A DNA stretch of 36,971 nucleotides from Nanobdellota archaeon (GTDB taxonomy: Archaea > Nanobdellota > Nanobdellia > Parvarchaeales > Parvarchaeaceae): positions 1-36,971 of the forward strand of contig JAJYWD010000007.1 in assembly GCA_021791655.1 (NCBI GenBank), read 5' to 3'. Position numbers and translations under genes: made by a program. Positions within the stretch are counted from its first letter, which is position 1. Each line of letters opens with the position of its first letter. Below the pieces are notes generated by a model, which was not told the DNA's origin, searched no databases, and was given only the letters and a program-made list of their open reading frames with translations. Shown in pieces: positions 22,822-30,900 of this stretch.

Positions 22822-23844
22822 ATGAAACTGCTTTTTATAGGGAGATTCCAGCCGTTCCATAAAGGCCACCTTAAACTTATACGTACAATTTTGGGTAAAG
22901 ATGATAAACTCGTGATAGGGATAGGCAGTTCACAGTACTCTTTCACGGAAGACAATCCGTTCACCTCAAGCGAAAGGCGGGAGATGATAGCCTCTTCTCT
23001 TACGGCAACCGATATAAAAAACTTCAATATAGTTGACATACTGGATTTGCATTCTAACGCTAGGTGGAGTTCCCTGATTGGTAAGTTGATACCGGATTTC
23101 GACGCCGCATATACAAATAACCCGCTTGTGAAGTCGCTTCTGTCGGATAGGGGGCACACAGTACGCACGGTCGGGCTATTCGGTCGAAAAGAACTGTCTG
23201 GGACATCTATACGAAGAAAAATGAGGGAAGCCGGGGCTTGGACCAATCTAGTAACTAAGGAAACGTGCAGAGTTATAAACAAATTGGACGGTGTAAACAG
23301 GATAAAAAGTATACACGCTCAAAAAAGCCAGAGGATTTTCACCATCGGACATTCTACTAGGCCCATAAACGAGTTCATAGCATTACTAAAGGAGTACTAT
23401 ATAGACAGATTGGTTGATGTTCGTTCGATACCGCGATCGCTGCATAACCCTCAGTTTGAACAATCGGCGCTTACAAATTCGCTTTCGGGTGCTGGTATAA
23501 GGTACGTGCACATAAAAGGATTAGGTGGTCTTAGACCTTCCCAAAAAGATTCCATAAATCTCGGGTGGAGAAATTCCTCGTTTAGAGGTTTTGCTGATTA
23601 CATGAAAGAGGCGGGATTTTATCATGGGATGTCGAGATTGCTGTTCCTCTCAAAAAAGACGCGCGTTGCTATAATGTGCGGGGAGGCAGTGCCGTGGCGT
23701 TGTCACCGCTCTCTTATATCTGATGCTCTGATAATAAGAAGAATACCGGTGACACACATCCTGGACCACAATCAAACCAGAGAGCATTCTCTAACCAGCT
23801 TTGCAGTTGTTAAAGGCAATCGCATAACATATCCGACGAGTTAA
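22822..23844 (+). CDS. NMN adenylyltransferase fused to a DUF488 domain
   Basis: Two domains in one uninterrupted 340-residue frame. Residues 1-160 form an archaeal NadM-type nicotinamide-mononucleotide adenylyltransferase (NMN + ATP to NAD+): GRFQPFHKGH (7-16) is the HxGH-containing nucleotide-binding motif and SGTSIRRKM (126-134) is the second signature. After a linker, residues 171-340 are a DUF488 domain: IGHSTRPINEF, LVDVRSIPRS, GLGGLR, SSFRGFADYM, then IMCGEAVPWRCHRSLI with Cys276 and Cys284. DUF488 proteins have no firm function. I know the NMN adenylyltransferase as a stand-alone protein of about 170 aa, so the fusion is unusual and hints that DUF488 works in NAD or nucleotide chemistry. 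Confidence 0.9.
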   Translation: MKLLFIGRFQPFHKGHLKLIRTILGKDDKLVIGIGSSQYSFTEDNPFTSSERREMIASSLTATDIKNFNIVDILDLHSNARWSSLIGKLIPDFDAAYTNNPLVKSLLSDRGHTVRTVGLFGRKELSGTSIRRKMREAGAWTNLVTKETCRVINKLDGVNRIKSIHAQKSQRIFTIGHSTRPINEFIALLKEYYIDRLVDVRSIPRSLHNPQFEQSALTNSLSGAGIRYVHIKGLGGLRPSQKDSINLGWRNSSFRGFADYMKEAGFYHGMSRLLFLSKKTRVAIMCGEAVPWRCHRSLISDALIIRRIPVTHILDHNQTREHSLTSFAVVKGNRITYPTS

Positions 23845-23863
23845 GTTCCGGTTAAGCGTATAA

Positions 23864-23873
23864 GTTTTTATAC
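23864..23873 (+). promoter_or_regulatory. TATA-like box of the peroxiredoxin gene
   Basis: GTTTTTATAC is centred about 25 nt before ATG 23894, predicting a leaderless mRNA for the peroxiredoxin-membrane protein pair. Confidence 0.5.
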
Positions 23874-23893
23874 TAAAGAGGTCTAGTGTTAAA

Positions 23894-24367
23894 ATGAGTA
23901 TAAATGTCGGGGATAGGGCACCGGATTTCGACTTGATAGACAGTGATTTGAAACCTAGAAAGCTTTCTGAATTTAGGGGCCAAAAGGTTGTGTTGCTTTT
24001 CTTTCCTGGGGCGTTCACAGACGTGTGCACTAAAGAATTGTGCACTGTCAGGGATTCTATGATGGACTTTAACAACGTTGGTGCACAGGTGTTGGCAGTC
24101 AGCGTGGACCAGCCTTTTTCTCAGGCAAGATTCAAGACGGAGAACAACTTCGTTTTTACTCTGCTCAGCGATTTCGATAGAAAAGTGGGTAGTAAATACG
24201 GTGCACAACACAGCGATTTCTTGGGTGTTATAGGTATGACGGTAGAAAAACGAGCGGCATTTGTGATCGATAAAGACGGTGTAGTGAGATACGCTTGGGT
24301 GAGCGAAGATCCGAAAGTAGAACCAAATTACAGTGAGATAAAAAATATAGTAACGGGATTATCATGA
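23894..24367 (+). CDS. Peroxiredoxin (AhpC/TSA, Bcp/AhpE-like)
   Basis: Thiol peroxidase reducing hydrogen peroxide or organic peroxides. The active-site loop FFPGAFTDVCTKELC has the peroxidatic Cys45 in the PxxxTxxC pattern. Cys50, five residues on, could be the resolving cysteine as in some Bcp proteins. RDSMMDFNNVGAQVLAVSVD, the later GVIGMTVEKRAAFVID and VRYAWVSEDP complete the thioredoxin-like fold. The 157-aa length is normal for a one-domain enzyme. Its stop overlaps the next gene by 4 nt (ATGA), so the two are translationally coupled. Confidence 0.92.
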   Translation: MSINVGDRAPDFDLIDSDLKPRKLSEFRGQKVVLLFFPGAFTDVCTKELCTVRDSMMDFNNVGAQVLAVSVDQPFSQARFKTENNFVFTLLSDFDRKVGSKYGAQHSDFLGVIGMTVEKRAAFVIDKDGVVRYAWVSEDPKVEPNYSEIKNIVTGLS

Positions 24368-25455
24368 AAATAAGAGTCAAAGAAGTCAACGCTGCCGTAA
24401 TTGCATCAGTAATTTTTCTTATAGGGCTTTCGATATCGCTTGGATTTTTTAGCGGTCCTTCATACGGACAGGGATACGGTGCTTCCTCCGTAACCATTGC
24501 TCCGAGCAGTGTTAACGTTTCGCAAGGCTCAACTGAGTCAATTTCCTTTACTGTGAAGTTGGCAAGCGGCGGAACTTGGGGCACACAATTTGAATCGGCA
24601 AACTCTTCGCTGCCGAGTGGATTGTCTATAACCGGGCTTCCCAGTGGCGTACAAGACCCACCATTCTCCGGTTCTTTCTCGGTTTCGGTCGCAAATGGAA
24701 TATTACCCGGTATTTACGAATTATTTTTTAAGGCGACTGGCGACGATCCGTCTTCTAGTGACGCAGTATTGACACTGAACGTGGCAGCTGCACGGGTACA
24801 AAATTCCTCTAAGACAGTGTCAAACGTAACAAGTTCGAATACAACGTCCAATAATGTATCGAAGACTAACACGACCATGCTTCCAAGTCTCCCGCTTCCG
24901 CCACCACCATTCGGTTTCGGTACGCCTTTCCCGTTCGGATCTACTTCGGTTTACGGTTTCGTGGGCTTGACTATACTCGCTCTCAGTTTCATCTTTGCAT
25001 TCTTGTCGATTAAGACTAAACGTATACAATCGTGGATAAAGCCAAGAATAAACTATTTTGTGGGACTTGCTGTGATAGCCGGTGCCTATCTACTTGCGTT
25101 TGACAAAAATCTACTCAATTTGGGTTTCTTACACTGGGAGATACTGTTAGCTTATACACTATTTAATTCTTTGCTACTGTTGATTATCTGGCTTAAGGAA
25201 GACTACTACCACAAGCTGCCGTTCTTTGTAATACCCACACTATTCGTTTTTGCTATGTTAATAGACCTTGTCGCGAATCTGCCGTTTACAGCTCTCTACA
25301 GCGGAAGCGTTAATGTTAGCTGGCCGTACTTGTTTGGATTTGGTCTTGGACCAAGCTCATCCTTCGGAAATTCCGTGGGGTTTTCACTCGTGCTTTTCTC
25401 CTCTATTCTCATAGCACTTAGGTCAGCGGCTGACTTTTTCCGCTACAAAAAGTAG
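24364..25455 (+). CDS. Membrane protein with exported beta-sandwich-like domain
   Basis: I do not recognise a named family. The order is: a hydrophobic N-terminal signal anchor (about 11-29); an exported region of about 110 residues (VTIAPSSVNVSQGSTESISF, then PSGLSITGLPSGV and GIYELFFKATGDD) with the look of an Ig-like or cadherin-type putative-Ig sandwich; a Ser/Thr/Asn linker with many glycosylation sequons; a proline run (LPLPPPPFGFG); and five C-terminal membrane segments. Coupling by ATGA overlap to the peroxiredoxin gene suggests a shared job in the envelope or redox stress, but this is inference. A weak hairpin follows the stop. Confidence 0.7.
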   Translation: MKIRVKEVNAAVIASVIFLIGLSISLGFFSGPSYGQGYGASSVTIAPSSVNVSQGSTESISFTVKLASGGTWGTQFESANSSLPSGLSITGLPSGVQDPPFSGSFSVSVANGILPGIYELFFKATGDDPSSSDAVLTLNVAAARVQNSSKTVSNVTSSNTTSNNVSKTNTTMLPSLPLPPPPFGFGTPFPFGSTSVYGFVGLTILALSFIFAFLSIKTKRIQSWIKPRINYFVGLAVIAGAYLLAFDKNLLNLGFLHWEILLAYTLFNSLLLLIIWLKEDYYHKLPFFVIPTLFVFAMLIDLVANLPFTALYSGSVNVSWPYLFGFGLGPSSSFGNSVGFSLVLFSSILIALRSAADFFRYKK

Positions 25456-25461
25456 AAAATC

Positions 25462-25500
25462 GGCGGCCCACCAATAAAATCCCGCCAATGCACTGTTTTT
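25462..25500 (+). terminator. Possible hairpin plus T-run terminator
   Basis: GGCGG (25462-25466) can pair with CCGCC (25482-25486) around a 15-nt loop, followed by TTTTT at 25496-25500. It lies between the membrane protein and adenine phosphoribosyltransferase genes. The same T run merges into an ATAC sequence that may be the promoter of the next gene, so the role is uncertain. Confidence 0.3.
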
Positions 25501-25553
25501 ATACTTGAGGCGCTTGATTCAAAACTGTAAGGGTTTATGTGCTGGGTATCTCG

Positions 25554-26105
25554 ATGATAACGAACAATTATGACGCGGCATTGGTTGTTGATAAAATCAT
25601 AAAAGCCAGGGTGAGGGACATTAAAGATTTCCCGGTAAGTGGCGTGCTTTTCAGGGATATAACCCCTCTGCTCTCCGACGGTCCAGCATTCAAACGGTGC
25701 ATTGACGAACTGTACAAAATAGTCAATGGCATGGAAATAGGCGCCATAGCAGGTATAGAATCACGGGGGTTCATAATAGGCGCACCGCTAGCCTACGAAA
25801 TGGGCGTAGGTTTTATACCAATAAGAAAGTCTGGTAAGCTTCCGTATAAGAAAATAAATAAGGACTATGAACTGGAATACGGTAAGACCTCCTTGGAGAT
25901 GCACATGGACGCGGTTGAAGACGGTAAGAGTGTGTTGATAGTCGATGATATTCTAGCAACCGGCGGCTCTGCTTCGGCTGCAGCGTCGCTGATAAGAGCC
26001 GCCGGAGGAAGAGTAGCCGGTTTCGCATTTTTAATAGAGCTCTCTGAGTTAAAAGGAAGAGAAAAGCTTAAGGGAGCGCCAGTAATAGTTCTGACTACTT
26101 ACTAA
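25554..26105 (+). CDS. apt: Adenine phosphoribosyltransferase-like purine salvage enzyme
   Basis: Transfers phosphoribose from PRPP to adenine (AMP synthesis), or possibly to another purine. The PRPP-binding motif SVLIVDDILATGGSA is clear, preceded by IKDFPVSGVLFRDITPLL and the adenine-site phrase GIESRGFIIGAPLAYE, then FIPIRKSGKLPYK. These match bacterial-type Apt. Some archaeal relatives prefer hypoxanthine or guanine, so substrate is not certain. The ATG at 25554 is used; a GTG at 25539, preceded by a TAAGGG run, is an equally plausible start adding five residues. Confidence 0.92.
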   Translation: MITNNYDAALVVDKIIKARVRDIKDFPVSGVLFRDITPLLSDGPAFKRCIDELYKIVNGMEIGAIAGIESRGFIIGAPLAYEMGVGFIPIRKSGKLPYKKINKDYELEYGKTSLEMHMDAVEDGKSVLIVDDILATGGSASAAASLIRAAGGRVAGFAFLIELSELKGREKLKGAPVIVLTTY

Positions 26106-26120
26106 CCTGACTGATTCAAA

Positions 26121-26131
26121 TTATTAAATAC
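26121..26131 (+). promoter_or_regulatory. TATA-like box of the KaiC-like gene
   Basis: TTATTAAATAC is centred about 26 nt before ATG 26152. Confidence 0.5.
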
Positions 26132-26151
26132 TTGAATGTTTTAATTCTAGT

Positions 26152-26874
26152 ATGGAAGATTCTTCAGTAATGGATTCTGGTATTACTTCTCGCAAGCGTA
26201 TAAGTTTCGGTGCCGAAGGCTTGGATAGGGCTCTTAACGGGGGCATACCAAAGGGAGATGTTATTCTAGTATCAGGTCCTACCGGTTCGGGAAAAACCAT
26301 ATTGTCTATGCAGTTTCTAGTAGAAGGTGCCAAGAAGGGAGAAAAAGGTCTATTCTTTGCGATGGAGCAAAAAAGCAGCGAGGTCATAGAGCAATTCTCC
26401 GCGTTCGACAAAAATTTTATAAACCTAGTAAATTCCGGCGCTATAAAATTAGTTGATGTACAAGCTTCTGATTTTGATTCGTTCATGGGTATAATAAGTT
26501 CGGAGATGGAATCCATAGGCGCAGAGCGGGTCGTTATAGACTCCATAACTTACTTTCAGATGTTTTTCGGAACGTCTGCGGATATAAGAAAAGCAATAAT
26601 AGAGACGCAATTCCTGATAAAGCAGAGAAAAGCAACAGGGTTGCTCGTTTCTGAGGTCCAGTACGGTAAGAACTATCTTTCGTATTTCGGCGTTGAAGAA
26701 TTCATAACGGACGGCATAGTCTCGCTTAAAGCTATAAAGCGATTGGGGGGCATAGTGCGCGGGCTGAGAGTAATAAAGATGAGAAATTCCAGTCACATGA
26801 CCAAGCTTTGCCCGATGGAGATAACTGAGAGTGGTATAGTCGTGTATCCAGAGAATCCAATGCCACTGCCGTAA
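26152..26874 (+). CDS. KaiC-like RecA-superfamily ATPase
   Basis: Single-domain ATPase of the KaiC/RadA group common in archaea. Walker A is GPTGSGKT (residues 42-49), Walker B ends at Asp130 in ERVVIDSITYF, and LDRALNGGIPKGDVILVSG is the family start. MEQKSSEVIEQF supplies the Glu-containing strand after the first ATP-binding helix. At 240 aa it has one KaiC domain and no kinase-regulator or DNA-binding extra. The exact role is unknown; such proteins are linked to signalling, motility or regulation in archaea. It converges on the lysine aminotransferase gene with 7 nt between stops. Confidence 0.88.
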   Translation: MEDSSVMDSGITSRKRISFGAEGLDRALNGGIPKGDVILVSGPTGSGKTILSMQFLVEGAKKGEKGLFFAMEQKSSEVIEQFSAFDKNFINLVNSGAIKLVDVQASDFDSFMGIISSEMESIGAERVVIDSITYFQMFFGTSADIRKAIIETQFLIKQRKATGLLVSEVQYGKNYLSYFGVEEFITDGIVSLKAIKRLGGIVRGLRVIKMRNSSHMTKLCPMEITESGIVVYPENPMPLP

Positions 26875-26881
26875 TCACCGA

Positions 26882-28192
26882 TTATTCTGTTGATAGTGTA
26901 TTCTCCATTGTCTCTAATGCTTTATCAACATCCTTTTTTTCTGCTATTAACGGCGGACGGAATCTTATGCTCTTTTCGCCGCATTTTAGCACCAGAAGCC
27001 CTGCTTTGAGGAGATGCTCAATATACCTATCCCGTGATGTACTGTCTTTAAAGTCTATCGCACACATAAGGCCCCTTCCTCTAGCATTGCTAAAGTATTC
27101 CGGGCGATCGATTTCCAGATCCTCTAACCTGCGTAGTAGATAGGCGCCTACCTTTTTGCTATTCGCCACAAGACTCTCATCCTTCATTATTCTGATTATC
27201 TGCTTCCCTCTTACCATGTCGGCAATATTCCCGCCCCACGTAGAATTAATCCTGCTGTCTACGCTGAAGACATTATCCTTGATTTCGTCTATCTTCTTTC
27301 CTGCTGCTATACCACACACCTGTGTTTTCTTGCCGAAGACCATTATATCGGGCTTTACATCGAAGTGCTGGTACGCCCACCACTTACCGGTTATGCCCAT
27401 ACCGCTCTGCACCTCATCCACTATAAAAAGTATATCATTTTCTGAGGTTATTTTCTGCACGGCACGTAGATACTCGCCTCTGAAATGATTATCCCCGCCT
27501 TCCGCCTGTATAGGCTCAATTATAAAAGCGGCAATGTCGTCCCCATATCTGTCTATTGATGCCTGTATCTCTTCGAGACTTATATTCTCAAGTTCTTTCA
27601 CTTCCCTTAGATTTTTGTCATTTAACGGGAAAGTTATCTTAGGGTTTGTCACCCTCGGCCAGTCAAACTTCGGAAAGTATTCGGTTTTCCTCTTGTCAAA
27701 AGTGTTTGTAAGCGAAAGTGTATAGCCAGACCTTCCGTGAAACGCACCCTTAAGATGTATGATTCTACTGCCACTCTCATCCCCCCCCTTTAGCAGGTTT
27801 TTTCTCACTTTCCAATCGAACGCCGTTTTAAGAGCGTTTTCTACTGCGAGTGCTCCGCCTTCTATAAAGAACAGGTGCGGCATATTTTTTGGGATAACGG
27901 TTGAGAGTTCCTTGACGAAATTTGCCATCTCTACCGTGTAAACGTCGCTGTTGGTTACCTTGTTTAAAGAAGCGTGTTTCAATTCTTCCAGAAAGCGCGG
28001 TTCCAGTAATTTTGGGTGGTTCATGCCAAGGGCCGAGGTAGCAAAGAAACCGAAAAAATCCAGTATCCATCTTTTGTTTTGGGAGTCCCACAACTTCATT
28101 CCCCTGCTTTTCTTCATGTCTAATACCATATCATAGCCTGTAGCTAGTATGTGTTTGGCGAGGAATTTTCTTGTGTTCTTTGGAGTTAACAT
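26882..28192 (-). CDS. lat: L-lysine 6-aminotransferase
   Basis: PLP enzyme of aminotransferase class III that would move the epsilon amino group of lysine to 2-oxoglutarate, giving 2-aminoadipate semialdehyde (piperideine-6-carboxylate). The sequence follows the lysine 6-aminotransferase group and not generic ornithine or acetylornithine enzymes: LDFFGFFATSALGMNHP, NSDVYTVEMANFVKEL, LFFIEGGALAVENALK, GAFHGRSGYTLSLTNT, EPIQAEGGDNHFRGEYL, and FGKKTQVCG with the PLP lysine, then NSTWGGNIADMVR. This enzyme is best known from actinobacteria and flavobacteria. The ATG at 28192 has a TATA-like box about 24 nt upstream. With proline dehydrogenase nearby it suggests amino-acid catabolism. Confidence 0.88.
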   Translation of the reverse strand: MLTPKNTRKFLAKHILATGYDMVLDMKKSRGMKLWDSQNKRWILDFFGFFATSALGMNHPKLLEPRFLEELKHASLNKVTNSDVYTVEMANFVKELSTVIPKNMPHLFFIEGGALAVENALKTAFDWKVRKNLLKGGDESGSRIIHLKGAFHGRSGYTLSLTNTFDKRKTEYFPKFDWPRVTNPKITFPLNDKNLREVKELENISLEEIQASIDRYGDDIAAFIIEPIQAEGGDNHFRGEYLRAVQKITSENDILFIVDEVQSGMGITGKWWAYQHFDVKPDIMVFGKKTQVCGIAAGKKIDEIKDNVFSVDSRINSTWGGNIADMVRGKQIIRIMKDESLVANSKKVGAYLLRRLEDLEIDRPEYFSNARGRGLMCAIDFKDSTSRDRYIEHLLKAGLLVLKCGEKSIRFRPPLIAEKKDVDKALETMENTLSTE

Positions 28193-28210
28193 ATTAAATC
28201 TAACCTCTCC

Positions 28211-28221
28211 GTATTTAAAAA
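28211..28221 (-). promoter_or_regulatory. TATA-like box of the lysine aminotransferase gene
   Basis: Minus-strand TTTTAAATAC is centred about 24 nt before ATG 28192. Confidence 0.45.
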
Positions 28222-28260
28222 TCCCGTAGCGTCCTATTTTGCTATGGGGATACGAATGAG

Positions 28261-28269
28261 ATTTATAAG
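28261..28269 (+). promoter_or_regulatory. TATA-like box that fixes the start of the RHH gene
   Basis: ATTTATAAG is centred 26 nt before ATG 28291 and only about 8 nt before the upstream GTG at 28273. The spacing favours 28291 as the leaderless start. Confidence 0.5.
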
Positions 28270-28290
28270 GGTGTGGCTTATATTGAGCTT

Positions 28291-28782
28291 ATGAAGAGCA
28301 AGATTAGCATAACTCTAAATGATAGCCTTACAAATTTCATAGATCTCTTCAGAGGAGACGTACCAAGGAGCAAGTTCATAGAGAACTACCTGCGCGACAG
28401 CATGGGTGTTCTGGAGGCTGTTTGGACATTTTCTGACGAAATGAAAGGCATCGGCGTCAAGAGGCGTCTCTCCTCTGATTTAAGCCAACCGCTTGGTAAA
28501 CAGCTACACGCACATGAAGGATTTGTGTACGTAAACGAAAACGCACTAAATTTCTACGACAAGGCATTACAGCTGCTTATATCCGCAAACAAGAACGACA
28601 TAAAGAATGTTAAGGTTTCTTTTGACAGCAATTTCAGGCGGCTTCGTGATTCAAGAGGACTTAACCCGCCGCTCACTTTCAGGCTGGGAAGAAGGAAAGT
28701 TTACTTATTCGCAAAGAAGATTGGAGATACGACGTTTAGAGGAGACAACGAGTATCTAGTAAAGCGCCTCCCTAAAATTTAA
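28291..28782 (+). CDS. Ribbon-helix-helix protein with unknown C-terminal domain
   Basis: The N-terminal 40 residues (MKSKISITLNDSLTNFIDLF, then PRSKFIENYLRDS) have the pattern of a ribbon-helix-helix DNA-binding domain: one alternating strand, a helix, a Pro-Arg-Ser turn and a second helix. The remaining 120 residues are unrecognised, mixed alpha/beta and rich in Lys/Arg near the end (FRLGRRKVYLFAKKIGDTTF), which may bind nucleic acid or a partner. It lies 37 nt before a 509-residue orphan on the same strand. A regulatory role is inferred from the RHH fold only. Confidence 0.65.
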   Translation: MKSKISITLNDSLTNFIDLFRGDVPRSKFIENYLRDSMGVLEAVWTFSDEMKGIGVKRRLSSDLSQPLGKQLHAHEGFVYVNENALNFYDKALQLLISANKNDIKNVKVSFDSNFRRLRDSRGLNPPLTFRLGRRKVYLFAKKIGDTTFRGDNEYLVKRLPKI

Positions 28783-28819
28783 GGCTTATAAGCGACATGC
28801 GGTCATTATCCTCTTTAAT

Positions 28820-30349
28820 ATGAGAGGAATTTCATACCTAAAGAATATACATAGTACAGCATTCTCCTCAAGTTGCGTACAATCCCTCCAGGACGGACTT
28901 GAAGCCGTTTTATCGGAAGGCCGCGGCGAGCGCAGTATGCAGTTGGAGGGAAGCGCACTATTGAAAAGTCTGGAAGCACTTTTTGGATTAAGAACCATAC
29001 TGTACCGCGATGAGGTAGAAGACAGCGGAATAGTTCCCAGGACTAAGGAATTCTTACTAAAAACAACTGACAGTAAGGTACATAGCAATAGTATGCGGTA
29101 TGCTCTGCAGGAAGTGGTGAAATCCGATGCATTTTATTCGTTGGTAGACAATATACTCGGTTTGGGTATAGACATAGATGACACATACATACGCTTAATA
29201 ATAAATAACTCAAACAAGGACCGGTTGATAGCATCGATATACAATTCTCTCACTTCCGTAACATCCGGGGGAGAAACCTTCGATTCGTTTGTTGAGGCAT
29301 TGATAAAAGCAGCGAATCCGCAACAGCGCAATCAGCTTAAGGAACGCGTTTTAAAGTACCTAAACAATGCCGACACGCGTAATCTTGCCCTTAATACGTA
29401 TATGGACATCCCGCGTGCATTGGGCGTACTAAACAGGTTGCAGTCGAATTCTGGATTTAGCGCAACAGTCGACGATCTTTTTGTTCTTGAGAAGGTATTA
29501 GAACGGAATCGGGACTTTGAGGAATCTCTTGACTCGGACATAACAAAAAATGTGCACGGGTTGCTTACCGGGAGTCTTGAAACGTGTTTATTGGGTACGC
29601 CGAAAGAAAGCTTGAGAGATAAAGTCGTTGATTCTGTAAGCCGTATAAATGATATTTCTTACGATGAATTACACGCCTCGTTTTCTGAGTTGTGCGACCT
29701 TACTCTGGGAGATAGAAAGAGGCGGGGGCGGGACGCTAAGTGGTTAGAGCTCAATAGGCTATGTGCAAACCTAGACGTTGCGCTCGGGAGATATGAAATA
29801 AAAGCGATAACGCCGAAGGACTCTGCTAGAGAAATAGAAAAGATGGCACGAGACGTAGATCTTTGCTGGGACACAGATGAATTTTCTAGATTCAGCGATT
29901 CGTACATGCAGGACATAAAGGATAGCGGGGGAACTGTAATACTCGGTATAAAGAATTATAGGAGCGGCGAATACGTTGCATTTTCCCGCGCATTTATAGG
30001 AATAGACGGCAATTCAAAAAAGTATCTCCACATAGACATAATAGAGGGTAAGAATTGGTCTCATGGCCCCTTAGAGTTCGAGAGGGCTTTGGACATACGA
30101 GATCCGTATCCATTCTGGCTGTCATTGGCTTCATTTATCCGCGTGGCTAAATCTATAGGAGTTAGCTACATATCAGCGGGAGACATTGGCGTTTCTGGTG
30201 TGTTTCGGTCATTGGGTTTGAGTCAGAAGAAAATAAAGAGGAAGTACGCCAATTATAAAATAGGAATGGGGGCAGCGTCAAATCCGGATTGCAACAGAGT
30301 GAAGGCTTACTACTTCAATAGAGAACAGTACCGTGCTCTACCGGTTTAA
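28820..30349 (+). CDS. Large soluble protein of unknown function
   Basis: A 509-residue orphan that I cannot place. Residues 1-330 are predicted mainly helical with repeated charged helices and no membrane segment, resembling a scaffold or alpha-solenoid. From about residue 345 the character changes to alternating strands and helices (DLCWDTDEFSRFSDSYMQDI, GGTVILGIKNYRSGEYVAFS, KKYLHIDIIEGKNW, VAKSIGVSYISAGDIGVSG). That ordering recalls an acetyltransferase-like (GNAT) fold, but no acetyl-CoA P-loop signature is convincing. A TATA-like GCTTATAAGC lies about 32 nt before the ATG, so it probably has its own promoter despite the RHH gene just upstream. The stop region overlaps the ancestral end of the converging Nudix pseudogene. 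Confidence 0.7.
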   Translation: MRGISYLKNIHSTAFSSSCVQSLQDGLEAVLSEGRGERSMQLEGSALLKSLEALFGLRTILYRDEVEDSGIVPRTKEFLLKTTDSKVHSNSMRYALQEVVKSDAFYSLVDNILGLGIDIDDTYIRLIINNSNKDRLIASIYNSLTSVTSGGETFDSFVEALIKAANPQQRNQLKERVLKYLNNADTRNLALNTYMDIPRALGVLNRLQSNSGFSATVDDLFVLEKVLERNRDFEESLDSDITKNVHGLLTGSLETCLLGTPKESLRDKVVDSVSRINDISYDELHASFSELCDLTLGDRKRRGRDAKWLELNRLCANLDVALGRYEIKAITPKDSAREIEKMARDVDLCWDTDEFSRFSDSYMQDIKDSGGTVILGIKNYRSGEYVAFSRAFIGIDGNSKKYLHIDIIEGKNWSHGPLEFERALDIRDPYPFWLSLASFIRVAKSIGVSYISAGDIGVSGVFRSLGLSQKKIKRKYANYKIGMGAASNPDCNRVKAYYFNREQYRALPV

Positions 30350-30866
30350 ACTGCCCTTTTTCCGCTTACGCCGAAGGAACAGTAGCAATGCCCCCCACGT
30401 CTTTGCGTCGTTTATTGACCCGTTTTCTACCATTTTCGACCCTCTTTATTGACATGGGAACCACCTTTATGCGCTCAGTTTCGTCCAATATCTGTTTTCC
30501 ACGTTTTAGTTCGGTAGCCGTAAATATGTGAGCTATCTCGTCTGTAAATCCCGGAGACGAGTATACCTCGATCAGTCTTTTTAGTTTCTCAGCTCTAAAC
30601 CCAGTCTCTTCCAGCAACTCTCTTTTTTGCGGCACCGGTCGATGTCTCACCTTTTTCCATGGTTCCCGCCGGGATGACCAGTATCCATTTTCCTATCACG
30701 GCCCTGAATTCTCTTACCATCGCTATATTATTGTTGTCTATAAGCGGAATCACCATAACAGAGTCCGGTCTTTTCACCTTCTCGCGATAATACGATTTGC
30801 TCCCGGGATTCTTACTTTCATCCTGTAAACAGAAAAAATCACCTTGGAAAATAGTCTCATAGGCAT
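30338..30866 (-). pseudogene. Nudix hydrolase (ADP-ribose pyrophosphatase-like), broken by three frameshifts
   Basis: Joining three frames restores a complete ADP-ribose pyrophosphatase-like Nudix protein of about 175 aa. Piece 1 runs from ATG 30866 (TATA-like box 26 nt upstream) and reads FSVYRMKVRIPG. Near 30801-30808 the frame changes to SKSYYREKVKRPDSVMVIPL, running to AGTMEKGETSTGAAK. In the T6 run at 30623-30628 (A6 on the gene strand) it shifts again to RELLEETGFRAEKL, so the break falls exactly inside the Nudix box G-x5-E-x7-REUxEExGU. At the T4 run 30433-30436 a third shift turns VVPMSIKRVE into MVENGSINDAKTWGALLLF, the expected C-terminus. Three separate lesions make a true pseudogene likely; sequencing error would have to recur three times. 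Confidence 0.75.
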
Positions 30867-30870
30867 CAAA

Positions 30871-30880
30871 ATATTTAAAG
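30871..30880 (+). promoter_or_regulatory. TATA-like box of the intact Nudix gene
   Basis: ATATTTAAAG is centred about 26 nt before ATG 30901. The 34-nt gap also holds the opposite box (minus-strand AATTTATAGC at 30888-30897) for the Nudix pseudogene, so two face-to-face promoters interlock, each lying next to the other gene's start codon. Confidence 0.5.
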
Positions 30881-30900
30881 AATTCCTGCTATAAATTCAA

